Assembly: GCF_008831545.1 (NCBI RefSeq)
Contig: NZ_CP044524.1
Span: 434,001 to 498,000 of the forward strand
Direction: 5' to 3'
Length of the DNA: 64,000 bases
Origin: Halorussus halophilus
Lineage (GTDB): Archaea > Halobacteriota > Halobacteria > Halobacteriales > Haladaptataceae
Shown here: in pieces, positions 43,399 through 51,888 of the stretch
Numbering within the stretch: position 1 is the first letter of the stretch
How the letters are laid out: each line of letters begins with the position of its first letter
Notes under the pieces: model-generated
Database searches by the model: none
The model's input: only the letters and a program-made list of their open reading frames with translations
Told to the model about the DNA's origin: nothing
Made by a program: the position numbers and the translations under genes

Positions 43399-44871
43399 AT
43401 GGATTTTTCGACGGGCAGTCACAGCGAAGACAGTATCCGAGTTCTCCACGTCGAACACGGCGACGGCACGGCGACAGATGCCGAAAACCTCCTCGAACAG
43501 AACCTCGACACAGTCGAGGTGACGACGAAGTCACGAGTCCAAACAGCACTCGACTGCCTCGATACCGAACCTATCGACTGCGTGGTCAGCGACACCGAAC
43601 TCCGAGACGAAGACCCGCTCGATTTCCTCGAAGTTGTTCGACGCGACTACCCCGACCTCCCGTTCATCTTCTTCACCGGCGAGGACGACGAACACCTGGC
43701 CAGCGAGGCGATTCTCGGCGGTGCGAACGACTGGTTGCAGAAAGAGGGCGAGACAGCCCAATTCGACCGCTTGCAGAGTCGGATTCGAAGCCTCGTCGGC
43801 GAGTATCGGACGAAACGGGAACTTCGAGAGAACAGGCGGCAGTTCGAGACGCTGCTCTCCAATCTGCCGGGGTTGGCCTATCGCTGTCGGAACGAGAGAG
43901 ACTGGCCGATGGAGTTCGTCAGCGAGGGCTGTCGAGAACTCACGGGGTACGACCCCGAACAGTTGACCGACGGTGGCGTGTCGTTCGGCGACGACATCAC
44001 TCACCCCGACGACCGCGAAGCCGTGTGGCAGACCGTCGAGAAAGCCCTCGAAGACGGCACGTCGTTCCAAGTGGACTATCGAATCCGGACTGCTGACGAC
44101 GAACTGAAGTGGGTCTGGGAACAGGGAGAACTCGTCTCTCGTCCCGACGAATCGACCGTCTTGGAGGGGTTCGTCATGGACGTGACCGACTGGAAGATGA
44201 GCAAACGCCGCCTCCGCATCCTCAATCGCGTCCTCCGGCACAACCTCCGCAACGATATGAACGTGATAATGGGGTACGCCGACGAGATTTCGAAAGAAGT
44301 CGAAGACGACGACCTCCGAGCGGAAGCCGAGACCATCGAGTCGATTGCGACGGACGTCGCGTCGCTGAGCGATTCGACCTCTCAAATCGAGGCGCTCATC
44401 GAAATAGAGCCAGCGAACAGACGGCCATTCGACGTTTCGACCCTCATCGAAGCGAGCGTCGAGAGGATTCGAGAGAAGTATCCCGAAGCCGAAATCACCG
44501 TCGAGCAACCGAACGACGCGTGGGTCCACGCGACGAAGGAACTCCAGTTCGTCTTGCAGCACACGCTCGACAACGCCGTCGTACACAACCATTCGGCCGT
44601 CCCCCGAATCGAAGTTACGGTGCGAGAAGCGCTAGGAACTGACGACGTTCTCGTCGAAGTCGCCGACGACGGACCGGGAATTCCACAGATGGAAATCGAC
44701 GCGCTGGACACGCCCGAGGAGACGACCAGTCTCTCCCACGGGTCTGGGTTGGGTCTCTGGGTGATGAAGTGGGGCGTCGAATCGCTCGGCGGCGACCTGA
44801 CGTTTGCAACAAACCAACCCACTGGTACCGTCGTGCGGATTCGTCTGCCGGAGGCGTCCCCGCCGAGCTAA
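43399..44871 (+). CDS. hybrid receiver-PAS sensor histidine kinase
   Basis: A 490-residue soluble signalling protein. A receiver-like domain (about 13-125) has the phospho-accepting D65 (VVSDTEL) but a weak N-terminal acidic pocket (E19, D22). A PAS domain follows (about 140-265). The kinase core starts with RVLRHNLRNDMNVIMGYAD near 275-293, then HTLDNAVVHNH (N-box), VADDGPGIP (G1) and GSGLGLWVMKW (G2). No membrane helix is present, so it senses an internal signal or receives phosphate from another kinase. No response regulator is adjacent. Confidence 0.88.
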   Translation: MDFSTGSHSEDSIRVLHVEHGDGTATDAENLLEQNLDTVEVTTKSRVQTALDCLDTEPIDCVVSDTELRDEDPLDFLEVVRRDYPDLPFIFFTGEDDEHLASEAILGGANDWLQKEGETAQFDRLQSRIRSLVGEYRTKRELRENRRQFETLLSNLPGLAYRCRNERDWPMEFVSEGCRELTGYDPEQLTDGGVSFGDDITHPDDREAVWQTVEKALEDGTSFQVDYRIRTADDELKWVWEQGELVSRPDESTVLEGFVMDVTDWKMSKRRLRILNRVLRHNLRNDMNVIMGYADEISKEVEDDDLRAEAETIESIATDVASLSDSTSQIEALIEIEPANRRPFDVSTLIEASVERIREKYPEAEITVEQPNDAWVHATKELQFVLQHTLDNAVVHNHSAVPRIEVTVREALGTDDVLVEVADDGPGIPQMEIDALDTPEETTSLSHGSGLGLWVMKWGVESLGGDLTFATNQPTGTVVRIRLPEASPPS

Positions 44872-44886
44872 CGAAGCGAGTCTCGC

Positions 44887-46473
44887 TCACTCCAAGACGA
44901 CTTCCACCAGCGCCATCTCGTCGCTCGAAATAGCCTCTTCCAAATCCTCCGCTAGCTCCGACCAACTTTCCGGGCGATACGCAGCTATGCCGAAGCTCTC
45001 GGCGAACAACTGGAAGTCGGGATTCGAAAACTCCGTGCCGAAGTGGCTCCTCCGGTGTTCCTCCTGTTTCTCGGTGATGAGCCTGTACTCGTCGTCGCGG
45101 AACAGCAAGATAGTGTAGCCACAGCCCACTCGGGTCGCCGTCTCGATCTCCGCGGCGTTCATCAGAAAGCCGCCGTCGCCAGTCGCGGCGACGACGTTGC
45201 TCTCCACTGCGAGGTCCGCGGCGAGGCCACCTGGCACCGAGATACCCATCGAAGCGAGTCCGTTCGAGATGATGCAGGTGTTCGGTTCGTACGTCGGGAA
45301 GTTTTGGGCGAGTATCATCTTGTGCGTGCCCACGTCCGAGAGCAACACGTCATCGGCGTTCATCACCTCGCGGAGCACGGGCAGTACCTTCGCAGTCGTG
45401 AACGGCTCGCCCTCCTCGTGGTCGGGCGTCACGTCCGCGACGATGTGCTCGCGCAGGTCGTCGTACCAATCGGTCTCGAACGACGCGTCAATTTCGCCAC
45501 AGCAGGCGTTCAGTTCTCGAATCGCGGATGCGATGTCGCTGACGATTTCTACGTCCGGATTGTAGTGTTCGTACACTTCTGCGGGTTGGCTATCGACGTG
45601 GACGACTATGGTGTCAGTTCCGGAGTTCCACCCCTCCGGGTCGTGTTCGGCGATGTCGTAGCCGACCGTGAGGACGAGGTCCGCCATCTCGATGGCGTCG
45701 GAGGCTTCCTGATGTTCGCCGGAGTCGAGGGTCAGCAGTGAGTGGGCGTCGTCGTCCGAAACCGCGCCCTTACCCATGTACGTCGCCGCGACGGGGAGGT
45801 CGTAGTCCGAGACGAACGCTCGTAGTTCCTCGGCGGCGTCGGTTCGAACCGCACCGTTGCCAGCGATGACGATTGGCCGTTCGGCATCGGCCAACAACTC
45901 TCGGACTCGGTCGAGCGATTTTCGGTCCGGTTCGGGTCGCCGCACCTTCTCGCGCTGTTCGAGCGGTCGCACGTCGCTCGCTTCGCCCGCCACGTCTTCC
46001 GGAAGTTCGAGGTGCGTCGCGCCGGGTTTCTCGTACTCGGCAACTTTGAACGCCTTCCGAACCGACTCGTGGACGATGTCGGGGTCCGAAATCTGGGTGT
46101 TCCACTTCGTGACGGGGGCGAACATCTCCACCACGTCGAGCGCTTGGTGGCTCTCCTTGTGGAGTCGTTCGAGACCACCCTGTCCGGAGAGGGCGACCAG
46201 CGGTGCCTTGTCGAGGTTCGCGTCGGCGACGCCGGTCAGGAGATTCGTCGCGCCCGGCCCGAGCGTCGAGAGACAGACCCCAGCGTCCCCCGTAAGTCGG
46301 CCGTACACGTCGGCCATGAACGCACCCCCCTGTTCGTGACGAACGGGAACGAACTCGATTTTCGAATCTTCGAGCGCGAACAGCAACGCCTCGTTCTCCT
46401 CTCCGGGCAGTCCGAAGATATACTCCACCCCTTCCCGCTCCATGCTCTCGACGAGTACTTCCGCGGTGTTCAT
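44887..46473 (-). CDS. acetolactate-synthase-type TPP enzyme
   Basis: A 528-residue thiamine-diphosphate enzyme. The catalytic glutamate is in VRHEQGGAFMADVYGRLTG near 46-64, the conserved GPGATNLLTG follows, and TGDGGFLMNAAEIETATRVG near 430-449 binds TPP. GDGGF and the missing small subunit gene match the catabolic AlsS-like branch more than biosynthetic IlvB. It may make acetolactate from pyruvate or act on another 2-oxo acid. The ATG at 46473 was chosen. It stands alone, convergent with the histidine kinase. Confidence 0.82.
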   Translation of the reverse strand: MNTAEVLVESMEREGVEYIFGLPGEENEALLFALEDSKIEFVPVRHEQGGAFMADVYGRLTGDAGVCLSTLGPGATNLLTGVADANLDKAPLVALSGQGGLERLHKESHQALDVVEMFAPVTKWNTQISDPDIVHESVRKAFKVAEYEKPGATHLELPEDVAGEASDVRPLEQREKVRRPEPDRKSLDRVRELLADAERPIVIAGNGAVRTDAAEELRAFVSDYDLPVAATYMGKGAVSDDDAHSLLTLDSGEHQEASDAIEMADLVLTVGYDIAEHDPEGWNSGTDTIVVHVDSQPAEVYEHYNPDVEIVSDIASAIRELNACCGEIDASFETDWYDDLREHIVADVTPDHEEGEPFTTAKVLPVLREVMNADDVLLSDVGTHKMILAQNFPTYEPNTCIISNGLASMGISVPGGLAADLAVESNVVAATGDGGFLMNAAEIETATRVGCGYTILLFRDDEYRLITEKQEEHRRSHFGTEFSNPDFQLFAESFGIAAYRPESWSELAEDLEEAISSDEMALVEVVLE

Positions 46474-46841
46474 GGCGGAGATGCAACGTCGAGTCACATA
46501 GTTCGGGTGGCGGTGGGCGTTTACGTTGACGTAAATAGCTACGACAGTCGATTGGTGATGCGAGCCACCGTCCGAACATTTATAACAAATACCGAACAAG
46601 AGTTTGTCACGGCCTATGGAGACCTCTTTCCTCGTCCAGTGACCGGGTTCGTTCGCGGCCGCGAGTCGCAGTAGTTCGTAGTGCCATCGGCGGTGAGGGC
46701 CGAGAAGGTGCTATCGACGCGGTTCGATAGTTCCACCCTGCGATTACTCTGCGGACACGTCCGGTTCGATTCGCCGCCTCAGTAGCCAGTAGCGATTTCG
46801 TCGGGGTAGCGACGTGTAGACACACGACACGATAGTACATC

Positions 46842-48143
46842 ATGCAATCTACAGACGCAAATTCAGGCGCTATCGTCGCCAAGCGAGTCGATTCCGGACA
46901 GGCCGACACAGCGGAGATTCGTGCCCTCGCAGAAGCCGCAGGGTACGAAATCCGAGCAGAGGTGACCCAGACGCGACGCGAGGACCGGACGTACGACCTC
47001 GGCCGAGGGAAAGCCGAAGAGTTGGCCGAGGTAGTCGCCGAGACGGGTACGAAGACAGTCATCATCGACAACGAACTTGACCCCGGACAACTCTTCGACT
47101 TGGGGGACCTGCTTCCAGACGGCACCGAGATACTCGACCGCTACCGATTGGTCCTCGACATCTTCGAGCGACAGGCCGGGACGAAGCGCGCGAAACTACA
47201 GGTCGAGCGCACCCGCCTCGAATACGACCTGCCGCGCGTTCGCCGGGAGATAACCGCGGAAATCGACGGCGAGGACTTGGCCCACGACGAGAAAGGTGGC
47301 CAGCGAGTGAGAGATATCGAGCAACGAATCGACGCGCTCGACACCAAACTCTCCGACCTCGCCGACGACACCGCGGCACGACGGGAACGGAGACGCGAGG
47401 AGGGCTTCGAGTTCGTCGCGCTGGTGGGCTACACCAACGCCGGAAAATCGACGCTCCTGCACCGTCTCGCGGACGACCTCGACCTCGACGAAGAGGAGGC
47501 ATCCGACCACGAGGACTTCGACGGAACGGCCGAAATAGAGGACCGACTGTTCAAGACGCTCGACACGACGACCCGACGGGCGACTATCGACGGCAGACGA
47601 ACGCTCGCCACGGACACCGTCGGGTTCGTGGACGACCTGCCACACGAGATGGTCGAGTCGTTCCACGGGACGCTCTCGGAGACCCAAGACGCCGACTGCG
47701 TCGTACTGGTCGCCGACGCGAGCGACGACCACGAGGAACTACGCCGAAAGTTGCTGGCTAGTTTGAAACTCGTCGAGGACACCGAGTCCCTCGTCGTCGC
47801 TCTCAACAAAGCCGACCTATTGAGCGAGTCGGAACTGGCCGCCCGAACCGACGCCATCGCCGACCTCGCGCCCGACCCCGTGGCAATCAGCGCGACCGAA
47901 GACGAAAATCTCGGCGCGCTCTGCGAGCGCGTCGCGGCCGCACTCCCCGACCTGCACCACGCCGACCTCAGACTGCCGAACGACGACGAAGCGATGAGTC
48001 TCGTCTCGTGGCTCTACGACCGCGCCCGCGTCGAAGACGTGACGTACGGCGACGACGAAGTCCGAATCGAATTCGACGGTCACCCGTCGGTGGTCGAGCG
48101 AGCGCGAGCGAAAGCAGACGCACTCGCGCCAGAGGCTCGCTGA
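46842..48143 (+). CDS. hflX: GTPase HflX
   Basis: A 433-residue ribosome-associated GTPase. The N-terminal HflX domain (about 25-185) includes DRTYDLGRGKAEELAEVV near 48-65, DNELDPGQLFDLG near 76-88 and the DRYRLVLDIFERQAGTKRAKLQVE helix. The G domain has G1 GYTNAGKST at 196-204, a DTVGFVDDLP switch II, and NKADLL. HflX binds the 50S subunit and can split stalled ribosomes after stress. It is transcribed alone; about 240 bases of non-coding DNA precede it. Confidence 0.94.
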   Translation: MQSTDANSGAIVAKRVDSGQADTAEIRALAEAAGYEIRAEVTQTRREDRTYDLGRGKAEELAEVVAETGTKTVIIDNELDPGQLFDLGDLLPDGTEILDRYRLVLDIFERQAGTKRAKLQVERTRLEYDLPRVRREITAEIDGEDLAHDEKGGQRVRDIEQRIDALDTKLSDLADDTAARRERRREEGFEFVALVGYTNAGKSTLLHRLADDLDLDEEEASDHEDFDGTAEIEDRLFKTLDTTTRRATIDGRRTLATDTVGFVDDLPHEMVESFHGTLSETQDADCVVLVADASDDHEELRRKLLASLKLVEDTESLVVALNKADLLSESELAARTDAIADLAPDPVAISATEDENLGALCERVAAALPDLHHADLRLPNDDEAMSLVSWLYDRARVEDVTYGDDEVRIEFDGHPSVVERARAKADALAPEAR

Positions 48144-48185
48144 CAACGTAGTGTGAACGATACGTCGGGAACCGAGAGTGCTCCG

Positions 48186-48407
48186 TCAGAGGTACCGCGT
48201 ATAGCCACAGACAGTACAGTGCAGGTCGTCGTCGTGGCGTACGAGGACACCAGATTCACACTTCGGGCACGGGCCGACGGCGAGCGTACCGAGCGATTCG
48301 CCGTTCGCTTCGACGGCCCGCCGAAGCCACTGCACCTCTTCTTCGAGACGCGCAACCCGCAATTCGAGTTGCCGCAGTCGGCGCGCCCGTCCGCCGCCTC
48401 TGGACAT
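48186..48407 (-). CDS. coiled-coil zinc-ribbon small protein (73 aa)
   Basis: A 73-residue protein. A basic start (MSRGGGRARRLRQ) leads into a heptad-like helix (LELRVARLEEEVQWLRRAVE) that should dimerise. The C-terminus is a zinc ribbon with CPKCESG and CTVCG. The ATG at 48407 was chosen because earlier codons are very basic and unsupported. It is convergent with hflX. A role as a small nucleic-acid or protein-binding adaptor is possible; no function is known. Confidence 0.7.
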   Translation of the reverse strand: MSRGGGRARRLRQLELRVARLEEEVQWLRRAVEANGESLGTLAVGPCPKCESGVLVRHDDDLHCTVCGYTRYL

Positions 48408-48571
48408 GGTACTGCTCCGTTGTCGCGTGTTCGTCCATCGAGTCATGACTCTACTACTACGCGCCGAGTGCTACTAAGATTCTCGGCGGGAGCGTAGTTG
48501 TCCGTGCGTTGACTGTCGGAGTCTCGAAAAAACGCCTTTGTCGGCGGTCGGTGTACGGACCCCGAGAAAGG

Positions 48572-49048
48572 ATGACAGTTACTGCACGCCTCGAAGTGAT
48601 TCCGACGCGCGAACGGGGGATGTCCGACGGCGTCGCCCGAGCGGTAGACGCACTCGAACTGTTCGACGTGAGCTACGAGACGACGGCCACCGACACCGTT
48701 ATCGAAGCCGACAACCCGGACGAAGTATTCAGAGCGGCAGCGGCCGCTCACCGCGCAGTCTCGGACGGACGGGTCATCACGTCCCTAGAGCTAGACGACC
48801 AACGCGGCCGAAGCCAACGGGGCGAGGACCGCGTGGCCGCAGTCGAACGGCGACTCGGTCGCCCACCGCGCCGAGAGCGGTCGGTGCGTTTCGAGAACCG
48901 TCGTCGAGAAACTGCCTCAAGCCGTCCGGAACGATATCACGCACCCCGGATACGACCCGCACCGACGCAGACCGATGCGGGATGGAGTGGTGGTCAGTTC
49001 GGCGGACAGACCGAATCACGATACCTCCGAGTGGGAGGGTCGCGCTGA
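48572..49048 (+). CDS. thiamine-binding (MTH1187/DUF77-type) protein with unusual tail
   Basis: A 158-residue protein. Residues 1-104 match the small MTH1187/DUF77 family of thiamine-binding proteins: TVTARLEVIPTRERGMSDGV, EADNPDEVFRAAAAAHRAV and DRVAAVERRLGRPPR. Relatives are usually about 100 residues and stop there. The last 54 residues here are rich in Arg, Ser and Gly, with no sign of the family's structure. Loss of the original stop codon or a frameshift near 48880 would explain this. The core should still fold. Confidence 0.7.
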   Translation: MTVTARLEVIPTRERGMSDGVARAVDALELFDVSYETTATDTVIEADNPDEVFRAAAAAHRAVSDGRVITSLELDDQRGRSQRGEDRVAAVERRLGRPPRRERSVRFENRRRETASSRPERYHAPRIRPAPTQTDAGWSGGQFGGQTESRYLRVGGSR

Positions 49049-49141
49049 ACGACGCGGATATGAAATCCGACAGAGTCGTCGTCCGCCGCCTTCGTGAATC
49101 TTATATCGGCAGGTCAGAAACACGCCTTCGTGTGTGGTAGT

Positions 49142-49369
49142 GTGGCCCCAAAAGACCAGTGGTCCGTCTCGGCGACTGTCGTCGAACAGGTCGCAGCGGC
49201 CCACGGCGTAGAGCCGACAGAACTCGACACGCCGCTAGGGACGACCCTCGACACCGACGCACTCGACTCACTCGTCGGGTCGCTATCAGCGGACGCGACG
49301 GTCTCGTTCACGTACACGGGAATCGAAGTCGTCGTTCACTCCGACGGCTACGTCGAAGTCTCTCGCTGA
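49142..49369 (+). CDS. HalOD1 single-domain protein (75 aa)
   Basis: A 75-residue HalOD1 protein starting at a GTG (49142). The pattern VVEQVAAAHGVEPTELDTPLG and FTYTGIEVVVHSDGYVEV fits the domain. A TTATATC box at 49101-49107 sits at near-leaderless distance. It is the second single HalOD1 in the window and, like the first (22061), is not linked to a kinase. It likely exchanges signals by protein contact. Confidence 0.75.
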   Translation: MAPKDQWSVSATVVEQVAAAHGVEPTELDTPLGTTLDTDALDSLVGSLSADATVSFTYTGIEVVVHSDGYVEVSR

Positions 49370-49382
49370 GAGCTTTCCGCAG

Positions 49383-49727
49383 TCAGCGAAGCCGCCGATA
49401 GTCGTACTGCCCGCGGAGGTTGTCGTGGAAGTACGACCCCTGCGAGCGCGCGTGCAGGAGTTGTTGATACGTCTCCTGTGGCACGTCGAAGTACTGGTAG
49501 ACGCCGCCGCTGTGGAACGCTATTTCGAGAGTCTCCTCCTCGCGGTCGTAGCCGACGCTCTGGATACTGCTCGACGCGACGGGTGTCCGACGCTCGGTCA
49601 CGCAGGTCAACTGGTCGTAGGGCACGTAGCCGACGATTCGGCCGTCGAAGTAGCAGACGACGCCGTGGCGACCCTCCTCGACTTCGTCGCACTCGATTCG
49701 CTCGCCGCTCGCCGTGAGTGCTTTCAT
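49383..49727 (-). CDS. KTSC-domain protein
   Basis: A 114-residue protein. The N-terminal part (MKALTASGERIECDEVEEGRHGVVCYFDGRIVGYVP in outline) is a small beta domain. The C-terminal 60 residues are a KTSC domain, with SSSIQSVGYDREEETL, then GGVYQYFDVP and SYFHDNLRGQYDYRRL. KTSC is a small domain of unknown role, sometimes joined to lysyl-tRNA synthetases or restriction proteins. The ATG at 49727 was chosen. Confidence 0.8.
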   Translation of the reverse strand: MKALTASGERIECDEVEEGRHGVVCYFDGRIVGYVPYDQLTCVTERRTPVASSSIQSVGYDREEETLEIAFHSGGVYQYFDVPQETYQQLLHARSQGSYFHDNLRGQYDYRRLR

Positions 49728-49829
49728 GCCGGGACCACGACGACCCTCCCTCTCAAAGCATCGGCCGGCCAGTTGGGACGACAGTCCCGACGCCGACAAT
49801 CGTTTCTCCCGCGCGTCCGTACTCGACGT

Positions 49830-50774
49830 ATGCGTCGTCTCGGAGTGCGAGTGCTGATGGCGGCCGTCGGTCTTGCGACGTTTGTCCTGTACGCGGGCGT
49901 GGCCAGTTTCTTCGCGTGGGGGCTGGTCGGTCTCTGGCAGGCCCGTGGCGACTTATTGACCCTCCTCGTGGTCAGTTCGGTGCTGACGCTGGCGTTCAGT
50001 TACGCGAGCTATCGAGTCGGCACGAGTCGCTTGGTCTCTCGTCTCGACGCGAGAGCAGTGCCGCGCCAGAGCGCGCCCGAGCTACATCGGCGACTCGACA
50101 ACCTTTGCACCGAAATGGGGGTCGAGCGACCGCCGCTACTGGTCGCGCGAATGCCCGTCCCGAACGCGATGGCTGTCGGCGGCGTCGGAACCGGCTCGAT
50201 ACTGCTCGACCGGCGACTGTTTCGCCTGCTCGGAACGGACGAACTGGAGACGATACTCGCCCACGAACTGTCTCACCTCGAAAGTAACGACAGCCTCGTC
50301 CAGACGCTGGCGTACAGTCTCGGCCAGTCGCTCGTCTGGGTGGTCGTTGTGGTGACGCTCCCACTCGTCGTGGTCGTCGTCGGAGCGACGCGGACGCAGG
50401 CGTGGCTCCGCGGGGATTCGAGCGCGTGGACGACCACGGCGTTCGGCGAGTTTCGTCGCCGGACCAGTCAAGTCGCGCTGGCCGTCCTGAGTCTGCTGAC
50501 CCTCTTGGTCCTCGCACACTCCCGAAAGCGCGAGTTCGCGGCCGACGACCGGGCCGCGACGGTGACTCGAAAACCCCGAGCGCTCGCCTCCGCACTGCGG
50601 AAGATAGAACGCGCCAGCGAACCGCGGTTGGGGTTGCTCACGCCGCTGTACGTCCGGGGCGACGAAGACGGATGGCTCACCGAGATACTCTCGACGCATC
50701 CGGCGACAGACGAGCGCGTTCGCCGGTTGGTCGAACGCGCCGAGGCGAACGCAACGACAATCGAGGTTCGGTAA
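49830..50774 (+). CDS. M48-family membrane metalloprotease (HtpX-like)
   Basis: A 314-residue zinc protease in the membrane. Two N-terminal helices (about 8-60) precede the HELSH motif at 145-149, followed by two more helices (about 160-185 and 210-225) and REFAADDRA, which gives the third zinc ligand. The domain topology is that of HtpX, which degrades damaged membrane proteins. A start at 49830 (MRRLGVRVLM) agrees with the usual family length. It is a single gene downstream of the KTSC protein's promoter region. Confidence 0.88.
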   Translation: MRRLGVRVLMAAVGLATFVLYAGVASFFAWGLVGLWQARGDLLTLLVVSSVLTLAFSYASYRVGTSRLVSRLDARAVPRQSAPELHRRLDNLCTEMGVERPPLLVARMPVPNAMAVGGVGTGSILLDRRLFRLLGTDELETILAHELSHLESNDSLVQTLAYSLGQSLVWVVVVVTLPLVVVVVGATRTQAWLRGDSSAWTTTAFGEFRRRTSQVALAVLSLLTLLVLAHSRKREFAADDRAATVTRKPRALASALRKIERASEPRLGLLTPLYVRGDEDGWLTEILSTHPATDERVRRLVERAEANATTIEVR

Positions 50775-50853
50775 TCGACAATCGAATGTCGATAGTCCGG
50801 GATTCCGCTACCGAAACCCGCTCGACAGCGGTCCGAAACACCAAACATTAATG

Positions 50854-50867
50854 TTAGGTGGGCCTAA
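50854..50867. promoter_or_regulatory. DtxR-type iron operator before the uptake ATPase
   Basis: TTAGGTGGGCCTAA is a palindrome with 5-base arms and a 4-base centre, the spacing of the DtxR-family box TTAGGTTAGCCTAA. It lies between a CATTAATG TATA-like element (50846-50853) and the ATG at 50878, where a bound repressor would block transcription. A matching box controls the binding-protein operon at 56687-56704. Confidence 0.7.
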
Positions 50868-50877
50868 AACCGTGCGT

Positions 50878-50961
50878 ATGACTCAGTCTTCGGGACCCCG
50901 ACGTTCGGACGATGCGGCGGGCCACGGGTGCACTCGGAGGTGTTCGTGCCGTGTCCACTGA
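50878..50961 (+). CDS. 27-residue upstream reading frame overlapping the ATPase start (putative)
   Basis: The ATG at 50878 stands 28 bases from the TATA-like element, exactly where a leaderless mRNA should begin. Its frame (starting MTQSSGPRRS) stops at 50961, after the GTG at 50951 used here for the ATPase, so the two overlap by 11 bases. The peptide has three cysteines near its end. It may be a coupled leader, or may reflect a frameshift in the ATPase 5' end. Confidence 0.35.
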   Translation: MTQSSGPRRSDDAAGHGCTRRCSCRVH

Positions 50962-51814
50962 ACGGGACGTGGAACGCGAAGTCGGAGAGGACCCCGTTCT
51001 CGGAAGTGAGTTCACGACGAGGACCGACGGGTCGCGCGAGAGCGCCCTCCACGGCGAATCGCTCTCTATCTCCTACGACGCCGAGGACCCCGTCGTCGAG
51101 TGCGACCGAATCGACCTCCCGAAAGGCGAGATAACCGCGCTCGTGGGGCCGAACGGGTCGGGCAAGAGTACCATCCTGAAGACGCTCTCGAACCACCACG
51201 ACCCAGACACAGGCACCGTCGTCCTCGACGGCCGCGAGGTTCAGCAGTTCGGCGACAAAGAGTTGGCCCGCGAACTCGGCCTGCTCTCCCAAGAGAACGA
51301 CGCCCCCGAGAGCATCACCGTCGAAGACCTCGTGTATCACGGCCGCTACCCGCACCGCGGTTTCTTCGATTCCGTCACCGAGCAGGACCAAAACGCAGTC
51401 GAGCGCGCCATCGAACTCGCTGGCGTGGACCACATCCGCGACCAAGCGTTAGGCAGCCTCAGCGGCGGCCAGAAGCAACTTGCGTGGATTGCGATGGTGT
51501 TCGCCCAAGAGACCGACGTGCTCCTGCTCGACGAACCGACGACGTTCCTCGACCTCCATCACCAACTTCGCGTGATGGAGATCGTCCGGTCGCTCAACGA
51601 AGAGAAGGGCGTCACCGTCGGTGTCGTCCTCCACGACATCGCGCAGGCCGCTCGGTTCGCCGACTACCTCGTCGCGCTGGACGACGGCGAGGTGTACGAC
51701 TGGGGACCGCCCCGAGAGGTCGTCACCGAAGAACTGCTCGCAGACGTGTTCGAAGTGGACGCCGCCGTACAGTACACGCCAGACCCGGAAATCGTCCCGA
51801 AGCGGTCGCTCTGA
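50951..51814 (+). CDS. iron-siderophore ABC transporter ATPase (FepC/FecE-like)
   Basis: A 287-residue ATPase. Walker A GPNGSGKST is at about 66-74, the signature LSGGQKQ and Walker B VLLLDEPT follow, and the H-loop is in VVLHDIAQAARFADYL. The sequence fits the FepC/FecE group that imports ferric siderophores or cobalamin. Its permease and binding protein are encoded about 3.5 kb away in opposite orientation, and both units have a DtxR-type operator. The GTG at 50951 is the best in-frame start found; about 30 non-conserved residues precede the core and the true 5' end is uncertain. Confidence 0.9.
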   Translation: MSTERDVEREVGEDPVLGSEFTTRTDGSRESALHGESLSISYDAEDPVVECDRIDLPKGEITALVGPNGSGKSTILKTLSNHHDPDTGTVVLDGREVQQFGDKELARELGLLSQENDAPESITVEDLVYHGRYPHRGFFDSVTEQDQNAVERAIELAGVDHIRDQALGSLSGGQKQLAWIAMVFAQETDVLLLDEPTTFLDLHHQLRVMEIVRSLNEEKGVTVGVVLHDIAQAARFADYLVALDDGEVYDWGPPREVVTEELLADVFEVDAAVQYTPDPEIVPKRSL

Positions 51815-51888
51815 GCGGTCGCCGTCGCTTCTCTCCCGGAGACCTATCTATTTGTAACAGAGCGTAGTACCGAAGTGGGTATCAGCGA

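Noticed and set aside
46710-46800. GGTTCGAT-type motifs suggesting tRNA genes between the TPP enzyme and hflX
   Set aside because: Neither copy has complementary T-stem arms nor a cloverleaf nearby.
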